A DNA stretch of 64,000 bases from JADZEM01 sp046328125 (GTDB lineage: Bacteria > Chloroflexota > UBA6077 > JACCZL01), in the NCBI GenBank assembly GCA_046328125.1, contig JAXLXF010000008.1:124001-188000 (forward strand). The letters run 5' to 3'. The position numbers were made by a program, and so were the translations under genes. A model generated the notes under the pieces. It made no database searches. It was not told the DNA's origin and saw only the letters and a list, made by a program, of their open reading frames with translations. Below, one piece after another: positions 57,351-64,000 of this stretch; within the stretch, counting starts at the first letter, position 1, and every line of letters starts with the position of its first letter.

Positions 57351-59813
57351 GTGATTGACTCGCTGGTCGGCCGGACCGTCGGGCCGTACCGCCTGGAGCG
57401 GAAGCTCGGCGGTGGCGGCATGGGCGCGGTCTACGAGGGCGTCCACCAGCACCTCCAGATCTCGCGAGCCGTCAAGATCCTCTCGCCGGCCCTCGCCGCC
57501 CACGACAGCTTCGTGCGGCTCTTCCACCGCGAGGCGAAGCTGGCGATCTCGCTCAACCACCCGAACATCGTCAAGATCTTCGACGTCGACTTCGACGACA
57601 ACATCCATTACATCGTGATGGAGCTGCTCGAAGGGAGGTCGCTTCGGGATCTCATTCGCCAGGAGGGGGCGATCTCGCCGGCCCGCGTCGCGCACCTGCT
57701 CCGGCAGCTCTCAGACGCGCTCGACCATGCCCACAGCCGCAACATCGCGCATCGTGACATCAAGCCGGCCAACGCGTTCGTCGGGGCCAATGACCGCCTC
57801 ACGCTGGTGGATTTCGGGATCGCCCGCGTCGGGGGCGGCACGCGTCTGACGATGACGAGCGAGTTCGGGACGCCCGAGTACATGGCGCCCGAGGTGTTCG
57901 ACGAAGACCTGGCCGAGGGCGCCACCGATCCGATCCGCCTCGCCATGGGCGCCGACTTGTACGCGCTCGGAATGGTCGCCTACGAGCTGCTCTCGCGTGA
58001 GACGGCGTTCGGCGGCCGGAACTTGCAGGCGATCATGTTCGCCCAGGTGCACCGCCCTGCACCATCGCTTCGCACACACGTGCCGGATCTGCCGCCCGAG
58101 ATCGACGATGTCGTGCTCAGGCAACTGGCGAAGCGCCCGGTCGAGCGATATCGGCCAGCCGGGCGCTTCGCCGATGCGTTCCTCCACGCGGTCGGGACGA
58201 CGCTCCGTCAGGGCGAGCTCGGAAAGGCGCTCGCGGCCGGCGACCTTCAAACAGCGGAGCGTGTCGTCGGCTACCTGACGTCGGCCGGCGCCACCGAGGC
58301 GATCACCGGCGACGCGCGACGGCTGATCGCCGAATCGCGCGGGCGGCCGCCCCAGGGGCTCGGCCCGAATGGCGGCACGCCGTCCGTCTGGACTCCCACG
58401 TTTCCAGGGCTACCCTTCGAGAACGGCGGCATGTCCGGACCTGGACCATCCGGAGCGCCAGTGCGAGGGCCGGCCCCAGCCGGCAACCCGACGCCCAGCA
58501 ACCCACCGCCGAATGGCACCGCGCCGCCGTCTGGTCGGCCGCTCGGGCCGAGCGTGGCAGGGCCTGGACTCAACGGCGTCCGGGTCGTGGCGCCAGGGGC
58601 GGCTGCCAACGGGCCGCTGACGCGGACTCCGGTCGCTGGCCGTGCTGTGCCGCCGGGGCTGGCCGGGCCGACCGTGCCCAACGGAGTCGCCCCAACCGGT
58701 CCCGGGGCAGCACCGCTGGCCGGTCCGACGACGCCACCGCGCGGAAGCGGCGCGCCGACCGAGGTTGCGCCTCAGTTGCGCCCGCGACACGTGCAGCCTT
58801 CACGTCGGCTCGCTCCCGGCTGGCTGGCCGGCGCCGTTGTGGCGCTGGTCGTCGTGTTCGGACTAGCGTACCGCTTCGACGCGTTTTCAGGCTTCGGGTC
58901 GGCGCCTCGTGCCCCGGAGCCGCAGCGCTCGACGCCGGTCGTGCTGGGCACCTTGCTGGTCGCCCCAACGTCGGCGCCGGGCGCTTCGGCTGCTCTCACC
59001 GCCGGCCCGACTGTGGCTCCTACTGCGCAGCCCGCCCAGCCGCTCACCCCGCCGACTCCGGCCGCTTCGGCCACGCCGTCGCCGGCGGACCGCTTGCAGC
59101 TCGCGCAGGCCGCGATGGGTGCTGGCGACTTCCCGCGCGCGTTCGAGATCCTCAACGTGCTCTCGAAGGAGCAGCCGGATACGCCCGGGCTCCAGGACAC
59201 GATCTTCAAGGCCCACGTCGAGTACGGCACCGCGCTCGGGAATCGGGGCGAGCTCGACACGAGCCTCGCCGAATTCGACGAAGCGCTCAAGCTTCGCCCG
59301 AACGACCAGCCGACCGTGGACGCCCAGCGCTTCGCCCTGTTGAAGAAGCTCTGGAACGACATGGAGAAGAACTGGGGCAAGAACGACGACGCGGCCATCG
59401 ACGCGCTCGAGAAGATCATGGCCGTCCAGCCGGACTACCTGGAGACGCGTCAGAAGCTGTATGCGCTCCTGATCGCCAAAGCCGACCGGCTCCTCACGGC
59501 CGGCGACCGCGACGGGGCGCTCCCAATCCTGACCCGATCGGCGGAGGTGGTGCCGGATGGGACGGAGGCCCGCCAGCGGCTGATCTCGTACACGCCGACG
59601 CCGCGCCCGCAGCCGACGGCGATCCCGCCGACGCCACGGCCGGTCCAACAGCCAGCCCAACAACAACCAGCTCAGCAGCCGGCCCAGCAACAACCGGCTC
59701 AGCAACAGCCGGCCCAGCAGACCCAGCCGGCGCCCGCCCCGAAGCCGGCGCCCGCTCCGGCGGCCCCGGCCGCGACGCCGACGAAGGTGCCGTTCCGCCC
59801 GCCGGGCTCGTAG
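57351..59813 (+). CDS. Ser/Thr protein kinase, Pro-rich, with TM and TPR-like outer part
   Basis: PknB-like membrane kinase. 820 residues from GTG 57351. Kinase domain at about 13-290: glycine loop LGGGGMGAVYEG, Lys42 in RAVKILS, catalytic HRDIKPANAF (Asp136), DFG at about 154 and MAPE. A Pro/Gly-rich linker of about 140 residues, a membrane helix at 484-505 (WLAGAVVALVVVFGLAYRF), then an outer part with TPR-like helices at about 577-740 (KAHVEYGTALGNRGELDTSL), then QQPAQQ tandem repeats and a final PTKVPFRPPGS. The ending matches the repeats of the upstream secreted protein, suggesting a shared binding partner. Confidence 0.9.
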   Translation: MIDSLVGRTVGPYRLERKLGGGGMGAVYEGVHQHLQISRAVKILSPALAAHDSFVRLFHREAKLAISLNHPNIVKIFDVDFDDNIHYIVMELLEGRSLRDLIRQEGAISPARVAHLLRQLSDALDHAHSRNIAHRDIKPANAFVGANDRLTLVDFGIARVGGGTRLTMTSEFGTPEYMAPEVFDEDLAEGATDPIRLAMGADLYALGMVAYELLSRETAFGGRNLQAIMFAQVHRPAPSLRTHVPDLPPEIDDVVLRQLAKRPVERYRPAGRFADAFLHAVGTTLRQGELGKALAAGDLQTAERVVGYLTSAGATEAITGDARRLIAESRGRPPQGLGPNGGTPSVWTPTFPGLPFENGGMSGPGPSGAPVRGPAPAGNPTPSNPPPNGTAPPSGRPLGPSVAGPGLNGVRVVAPGAAANGPLTRTPVAGRAVPPGLAGPTVPNGVAPTGPGAAPLAGPTTPPRGSGAPTEVAPQLRPRHVQPSRRLAPGWLAGAVVALVVVFGLAYRFDAFSGFGSAPRAPEPQRSTPVVLGTLLVAPTSAPGASAALTAGPTVAPTAQPAQPLTPPTPAASATPSPADRLQLAQAAMGAGDFPRAFEILNVLSKEQPDTPGLQDTIFKAHVEYGTALGNRGELDTSLAEFDEALKLRPNDQPTVDAQRFALLKKLWNDMEKNWGKNDDAAIDALEKIMAVQPDYLETRQKLYALLIAKADRLLTAGDRDGALPILTRSAEVVPDGTEARQRLISYTPTPRPQPTAIPPTPRPVQQPAQQQPAQQPAQQQPAQQQPAQQTQPAPAPKPAPAPAAPAATPTKVPFRPPGS

Positions 59814-59816
59814 TCG

Positions 59817-61463
59817 CTACGAGCTCCGCAGCTGGCGGTAGCGCCGGATCAGGTTGTTGGTGGACGAGTCGTGGGCCAGCCCCGAGTCGTCGGTCGCGGC
59901 GAGCTCCGGAGCGATCTTCAACGCCAGCGCCTTGCCGAGCTCGACGCCCCACTGGTCGAACGAGTTGACGTCCCAGATCGCGCCCTGCGTGAAAACGCTG
60001 TGCTCGTAGAGGGCGACCAGCTTGCCGACCATCTCCGGCGTCAGACGATCTGCCAGGATGCTGTTCGTCGGCTGGTTGCCGAGGAACGTCCGGTGTGGCA
60101 CCAGCGATTCGGCCATGCCCTCGGCGCGGGCCTCGTCGGCGGTCTTGCCGAACGCCAGCGCCTCGGTCTGGGCCAGGAAGTTGGCGATCAGCAGGTCGTG
60201 CTGGCTGTCCAGCGGGTTGAGCGAGCGGGCGAACGCGATGAAGTCGGCCGGGATCAGCCGCGTGCCCTGGTGCAGCAGCTGGTAGAACGAGTGTTGGCCG
60301 TTCGTGCCCGGCTCGCCCCAGTAGATCGGGCCGGTCTGGTAATCGACGGTCGTGCCGTCGAGCGTCACGTGCTTGCCGTTGCTCTCCATCGTCAACTGCT
60401 GGAGGTAGGCCGGGAACCGCTTGAGGTACTGGTCGTACGGCAGCACGGCGACCGTCTCGGCGCCGAAGAAGTCGGTGTACCAGACCGTGAGCAGACCCAT
60501 CAGCGCCGACAGGTTCCGCTCGAACGGGGCGGTCCGGTAATGCTCGTCCACGGCGTGGAAGCCCGCCAGCATCGCGCGGAACTGCTCCGGCCCGATCGCC
60601 AGCATGGTGGACAGGCCGATCGCCGAGTCCATCGAGTAGCGCCCGCCGACCCAGTCCCAGAACTCGAACATGTTGGCCGTGTCGATGCCGAACTTCGCGA
60701 CCTCCGGGCCGTTGGTGGAGACCGCGACGAAGTGCTTCGCCACAGCTGACTCGTCGTGCAGCGTGCCGAGCAGCCAGGCGCGGGCCGCCTTCGCGTTGGT
60801 GACCGTCTCCAACGTGGTGAACGTCTTGGAGGACACGATCACCAGCGTCTCGGCGGGGTCGAGATCGTGGGTCGCCTCGACGATGTCGGTCGGATCGACG
60901 TTCGAGACGAATCGGAACGTCATGCTGCGCTCGGAGTAGTGCCGAAGCGCCTCGTACGCCATGACCGGCCCGAGATCGGACCCGCCAATCCCGATGTTGA
61001 CGACGTTCTTGATGCGCTTGCCGGTGTGGCCGGTCCAGGCGCCGCTCCTGACTCGGTCCGCGAAGCTCGCCATCCGATCCAGGACGGCGTGGACGGCCGG
61101 CACGACGTTCTCGCCGTCCACCACGATGCTGGCGCCACGTGGTGCGCGCAGGGCGGTGTGGAGGACGGCCCGGCCTTCGGTGGTGTTGAGCTTCGCGCCA
61201 CCGAACATCGCGTCGATCTTCTGGCGCAGGCCGCGCTCGTTCGCCAGTTGCACGAGGAGCTGGACGGTCTCGTCGGCGATCCGGTTCTTCGAGTAGTCCA
61301 GGAAGAGGCCGGCGCCCTCGACGGTCAGCCGCTCGCCGCGCTTCGGATCGTCGGCGAACAGGCTGCGGAGGTGGACGTCCTTGATCCGGCGATGGTGCTC
61401 CTGCAGGGCGGCCCAGGCGGGCGTGCGCGTCAGGGAAGCGGACGCATTCGAGGTGGTGACCAT
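59817..61463 (-). CDS. pgi: Glucose-6-phosphate isomerase
   Basis: Interconverts glucose-6-phosphate and fructose-6-phosphate. 548 residues from ATG 61463 (GGGAGG upstream on the minus strand). Signatures: VVNIGIGGSDLGPVMAYEAL, FVSNVDPTDIVEATHDLDPA, VSSKTFTTLETVTNA, GGRYSMDSAIGLS, and the active-site PGTNGQHSFYQLLHQGTRLI. Length and motifs are those of the standard bacterial enzyme. Its stop is 3 bases from the kinase stop (convergent). Confidence 0.97.
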   Translation of the reverse strand: MVTTSNASASLTRTPAWAALQEHHRRIKDVHLRSLFADDPKRGERLTVEGAGLFLDYSKNRIADETVQLLVQLANERGLRQKIDAMFGGAKLNTTEGRAVLHTALRAPRGASIVVDGENVVPAVHAVLDRMASFADRVRSGAWTGHTGKRIKNVVNIGIGGSDLGPVMAYEALRHYSERSMTFRFVSNVDPTDIVEATHDLDPAETLVIVSSKTFTTLETVTNAKAARAWLLGTLHDESAVAKHFVAVSTNGPEVAKFGIDTANMFEFWDWVGGRYSMDSAIGLSTMLAIGPEQFRAMLAGFHAVDEHYRTAPFERNLSALMGLLTVWYTDFFGAETVAVLPYDQYLKRFPAYLQQLTMESNGKHVTLDGTTVDYQTGPIYWGEPGTNGQHSFYQLLHQGTRLIPADFIAFARSLNPLDSQHDLLIANFLAQTEALAFGKTADEARAEGMAESLVPHRTFLGNQPTNSILADRLTPEMVGKLVALYEHSVFTQGAIWDVNSFDQWGVELGKALALKIAPELAATDDSGLAHDSSTNNLIRRYRQLRSS

Positions 61464-61824
61464 CGCTGGGAAACCTCCCGATCGGTCAGGACTCGCGAGC
61501 GGCGGGCAGTGCGTCGCCGAGGAGTAGTCTCTATAGGGTACGCCATCGCAGGATGACGCGGAGGAGAATGCCTCCCACTCGCCAAACCACCGGACAGATT
61601 GGCGCCTGCTCGGCGGCCGAGCTCGTCCCTGGACCACGACCGAGATGTCCGGGCATCCGGGTCGAAAACGCGAGGCTGCTCGGTGTGGCTGCATCGATTA
61701 ACTTGTGCTACCCTACCGTCCACGCGCGACTATGAGCGCGGTAGCGGCCGGCAACGTCGGCCGCCGGCGGAGTACCTGCATGGGAGCGGCCGACGGCGCC
61801 GTCGGCATGAGGGAGATATAGAGC
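61464..61824. promoter_or_regulatory. 361-bp divergent regulatory region of pgi and ABC importer 2
   Basis: No gene seen. It contains an exact 18-bp palindrome at 61789-61806 (GCCGACGGC followed by its reverse complement) just upstream of the importer 2 ribosome-binding site, as a possible operator or hairpin. TGTGCTACCCTACC at about 61706-61719 could be part of a promoter for the importer operon, and TATAGGG near 61534 for pgi on the other strand; both are weak. Confidence 0.5.
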
Positions 61825-63336
61825 ATGTCCTCGACGTTGAGTCGAAGAGCGCTGTTGCGCGGCGCTGCTGGCCTGCTGGGCACCTTGAGCGCGGGCTCGC
61901 TGCTGTCGGCCTGCGTCTCGTCGCAGCCGGCGGCCAAGCCAGCCGAGAGCAAGCCAGCGGAGAGCAAGCCGGCCGAGGCGGCCAAGCCCGCGGAGAGCAA
62001 GCCGGCAGCTCCAGCCGCCCAGCCCGCGGCCACGACCGCTCCGGCTGCGCCTGCTGCCGCCGCGAAGCCGACCGAGGCCGCCAAGCCGGCCGCGCAGACG
62101 GCGCCGGCCACCAAGAAGCTGAGCGGTACCCTTCGGCTGCACGTCCGGACCGGTCCTGAAGAAGACACGCTGAAGGACATGCTGCCGAAGTTCAAGGACG
62201 ACATCGGGGTCGACGTCAAGCTGGAGACGTTCCCGACCGAAGAGTACGCGACCAAGATCCAGACGCTGATGGCCGGCGGCACGATCGGCGACGTAATGTG
62301 GGGCATCCAGCGGACGACCCCACGGTACGCGCGCAACAAGCAGATCCTGCAGCTGGACGACCTGATCGCCAAGGACAAGTACGACATGGGGTTGTACTGG
62401 CCTGGGGCGGTCGAGGCGTGCAAGTACATGGGTGGCATCTGGGCGGTCCCGTACAAGATCCACCCCGGGCCGGCCGCCGTCTACTACAACGTCCAGCAGA
62501 TGAAGGAAGCCGGCGTGACGATGCCGGAGAAGCAGTACGCTTCCTGGGACGAGCTGAAGAAGAACGCGAAGGCTGCCACCAAGGACGGTCGCTTCGGCCT
62601 TCAGCTGAACATTACGGCCGGAGGCGCGACAAACACGCCCCAGCCGGTCACGATGTTCCTACGGTCCTGGGGCACCGACCTCTACTCCGAGGATGGCAAG
62701 AAGTCCATGCTCAACGAGCCGAAGGCGAAGGAAGCGATTCGGTTCATGTGGGACTTGATGCACACCGACAAGGTCGCCGTCACCGGCAAGGAGTTCCCGG
62801 CCAGTTCGTCTGAAGAGCTGATGATCGCCCAGAAGGTGTCGCAGCTGATGGCGGCATCGTCCACCAAGAGCATCATCACCAAGACCGGCGGAAAGTTCGA
62901 CGTTAAGAACGTGATCGCGCCGCCAGGGCCGGCCGGCATCGTCGGCACCCAGGCGATCGTGGACCACATCAACATCTCGGCCAAGACCCAGAACCCAGAA
63001 GCGGCCTGGGAGCTGGCAAAGTTCATGACGAGCACCGAGTTCGGCGTGCGTCTGGGAGGCGGAACGGGCGGCACGGCGTCCGGCACGACCGGTGCCCAGA
63101 TCGCGGTCTTCAACGACCCGCGCATCATGGCGAACCCGCTCCACCCGATCTTCATCGACCTGGTCAAGATGGCGACGGCGCCGCGCTTCCCGGCCAACCT
63201 CCGCGAAGAGGAGCATGCCCAGGCTTTGCACCAGACGATGATGCCGATCTGGCTTGGCGAGCGGAAGCCGGACGACGCGTTCTTCGACGAGCTGACCAAG
63301 GCGTGCCAGGCCGTGCTCGACCAGCCGATTGTCTGA
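61825..63336 (+). CDS. Sugar ABC importer 2, Tat lipoprotein binding protein
   Basis: CUT1-type solute-binding protein, 503 residues. MSSTLSRRALLRGAAGLLGT shows a twin-arginine motif, and SACVSS the lipobox, so Tat-exported and lipid-anchored. A long Pro/Ala/Lys linker (AKPAESKPAESKPAEAAKPA) matches that of importer 1. Binding-fold segments include TIGDVMWGIQRTTPRYARNK and GGATNTPQPVTMFLRSWGTD. The ligand is unknown. Followed by a hairpin and the permease gene. Confidence 0.92.
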   Translation: MSSTLSRRALLRGAAGLLGTLSAGSLLSACVSSQPAAKPAESKPAESKPAEAAKPAESKPAAPAAQPAATTAPAAPAAAAKPTEAAKPAAQTAPATKKLSGTLRLHVRTGPEEDTLKDMLPKFKDDIGVDVKLETFPTEEYATKIQTLMAGGTIGDVMWGIQRTTPRYARNKQILQLDDLIAKDKYDMGLYWPGAVEACKYMGGIWAVPYKIHPGPAAVYYNVQQMKEAGVTMPEKQYASWDELKKNAKAATKDGRFGLQLNITAGGATNTPQPVTMFLRSWGTDLYSEDGKKSMLNEPKAKEAIRFMWDLMHTDKVAVTGKEFPASSSEELMIAQKVSQLMAASSTKSIITKTGGKFDVKNVIAPPGPAGIVGTQAIVDHINISAKTQNPEAAWELAKFMTSTEFGVRLGGGTGGTASGTTGAQIAVFNDPRIMANPLHPIFIDLVKMATAPRFPANLREEEHAQALHQTMMPIWLGERKPDDAFFDELTKACQAVLDQPIV

Positions 63337-63343
63337 TCGACCG

Positions 63344-63370
63344 GACGGTCGCGGTATCACCGCGACCGTC
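63344..63370 (+). promoter_or_regulatory. Hairpin between binding-protein and permease genes
   Basis: GACGGTCGCGGT at 63344-63355 pairs perfectly with ACCGCGACCGTC at 63359-63370 over the loop ATC, 7 bases after the binding-protein stop. Hairpins in this place commonly stabilise binding-protein mRNA over downstream permease mRNA; no T-run follows, so it is not a clear terminator. Confidence 0.65.
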
Positions 63371-63405
63371 TCTCCCCGGACGTGAACTGGACTGGACGTA
63401 GAGAC

Positions 63406-64000
63406 GTGAGTACCAGCTCAGCCACCTTCGCCGCGCAGCCCGCGCGGCGAAGGTCATCCCCACTGACTCGGCGGAAGGCGATCGAGGGCTACCTGTACAT
63501 CTCGCCGTTCCTGCTCGGGTTCCTGATCTTCACGGCGTACCCGCTGCTGACGTCCTTCTACCTGAGCTTTACCAGCTACAACATCCTCAGCGCCCCGAGC
63601 TGGATCGGGCTGGAGAACTACCAGAAGGCGTTCACCAGCGACCCGCAGTTCTGGGCGTCGCTCGGGCGGACCGGGCGATACGCGCTGCTGGTCGTGCCGA
63701 TCGGGATCACCGCCTCGCTGCTGGCGGCGATCCTGCTGAACCAGGGCTTCACCGGCACGTCCATCTTCCGGACGATCTTCTTCCTGCCGTCGATCACGCC
63801 GGTGATCGCGTCGGTGCTCATCTGGCTCTGGCTGCTTCAGCCCTCGATTGGCGTCGTCAACTACCTGCTGAGCCTGGTCGGCATCCCGGGGCCGCCGTGG
63901 GTCCAGAGCACGACCTGGGCGGTGCCGTCGCTGGTGATCCTCTCGCTCTGGAACACTGCTGGCGGGAGCCGCATGATCGTGTTCCTGGCCGGCCTTCAGG
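63406..64000 (+). CDS. Sugar ABC importer 2, permease, 3'-truncated by window edge
   Basis: First 198 residues of a MalF/UgpA-type permease. It begins VSTSSATFAAQPARRRSSPL, a basic cytosolic N-terminus, and enters helix 1 as GYLYISPFLLGFLIFTAYPL. PSWIGLENYQKAFTSDPQFW and a FLPSITPVIASVLIWLWLLQ helix follow. The frame runs past base 64000. The GTG at 63406 is used; a GTG at 63382 in the same frame is an alternative. No good ribosome-binding site is visible for either. Confidence 0.9.
   Translation, partial: MSTSSATFAAQPARRRSSPLTRRKAIEGYLYISPFLLGFLIFTAYPLLTSFYLSFTSYNILSAPSWIGLENYQKAFTSDPQFWASLGRTGRYALLVVPIGITASLLAAILLNQGFTGTSIFRTIFFLPSITPVIASVLIWLWLLQPSIGVVNYLLSLVGIPGPPWVQSTTWAVPSLVILSLWNTAGGSRMIVFLAGLQ

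Noticed and set aside
1..64000. tRNA, rRNA or riboswitch genes
   Set aside because: All gaps over 100 bases were read; no cloverleaf with T-loop consensus, rRNA segment or known riboswitch core was recognised, although a covariance-model search would be needed to be certain.

Overview
The window is GC-rich bacterial chromosome, densely coded on both strands. The best guess for the host is a member of the Chloroflexota (Thermomicrobia/Sphaerobacter-like or an uncultured relative). This is inferred from several traits seen together: Tat-type sugar-binding lipoproteins with long Ala/Pro/Lys/Glu linkers, several enolase-superfamily sugar-acid dehydratases, a short RpoD-like sigma factor, a GroEL-like paralogue, and a Ser/Thr kinase with a Pro-rich outer part. 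No rRNA, tRNA, transposase, phage gene or CRISPR array was seen. One gene is cut at each edge: truA at the left and a sugar ABC permease at the right.

Layout. 1-1.76 kb: translation genes truA-rplM-rpsI ending in a strong terminator. 1.8-2.6 kb: a PIN/Phd toxin-antitoxin pair with a 30-bp palindromic operator. 3.1-4.2 kb: primary-type sigma factor. 4.8-14.5 kb: two small secreted proteins of similar plan, an MmgE/PrpD protein, a membrane glycosyltransferase, a DinB-type enzyme, an MFS exporter and an M1 aminopeptidase. 14.7-19.6 kb: a minus-strand run of five close genes (methyltransferase, dual-OB-like protein, two DUF488 proteins, CDC48-like double AAA ATPase). 19.9-24.9 kb: sugar-acid metabolism (enolase-superfamily dehydratase, RraA-like protein, zinc alcohol dehydrogenase), NIPSNAP and GDP-mannose dehydratase. 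24.9-28.1 kb: an FG-rich secreted protein divergent from a DUF5819-HTTM membrane pair. 28.1-35.2 kb: mnmA, larE, moaE-like, a MetE-like protein, a CyaC-like redox adenylate cyclase and larA. 35.3-40.8 kb: two membrane genes, a second enolase-superfamily enzyme, an Rpn-like protein and an MNT-HEPN module. 40.8-43.5 kb: GH51 arabinofuranosidase and a LacI regulator sharing a palindromic operator. 43.8-51 kb: a second DinB enzyme, GNAT, amidohydrolase, a cupin, and ABC sugar importer 1. 51-56 kb: an Asp-box propeller in an operon with a GroEL-like chaperonin that lacks the catalytic Asp398 equivalent, then a third enolase-superfamily enzyme. 56.1-59.8 kb: a secreted repeat protein and a Ser/Thr kinase sharing a (T)PTxKxPFRPP motif. 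59.8-64 kb: pgi and ABC sugar importer 2.

Much of the window fits plant- or exopolysaccharide-derived sugar use: two importers without their own ATPase, GH51, dehydratases, dehydrogenase, sugar-phosphate isomerases. Intergenic regions hold several palindromic, MITE-like repeat families that sit tightly against stop codons. The most unusual items are the chaperonin/propeller operon, the AAA-DUF488-dual-OB-methyltransferase run, the FG-rich secreted protein beside an HTTM pair, and the motif linking the kinase to its neighbour.
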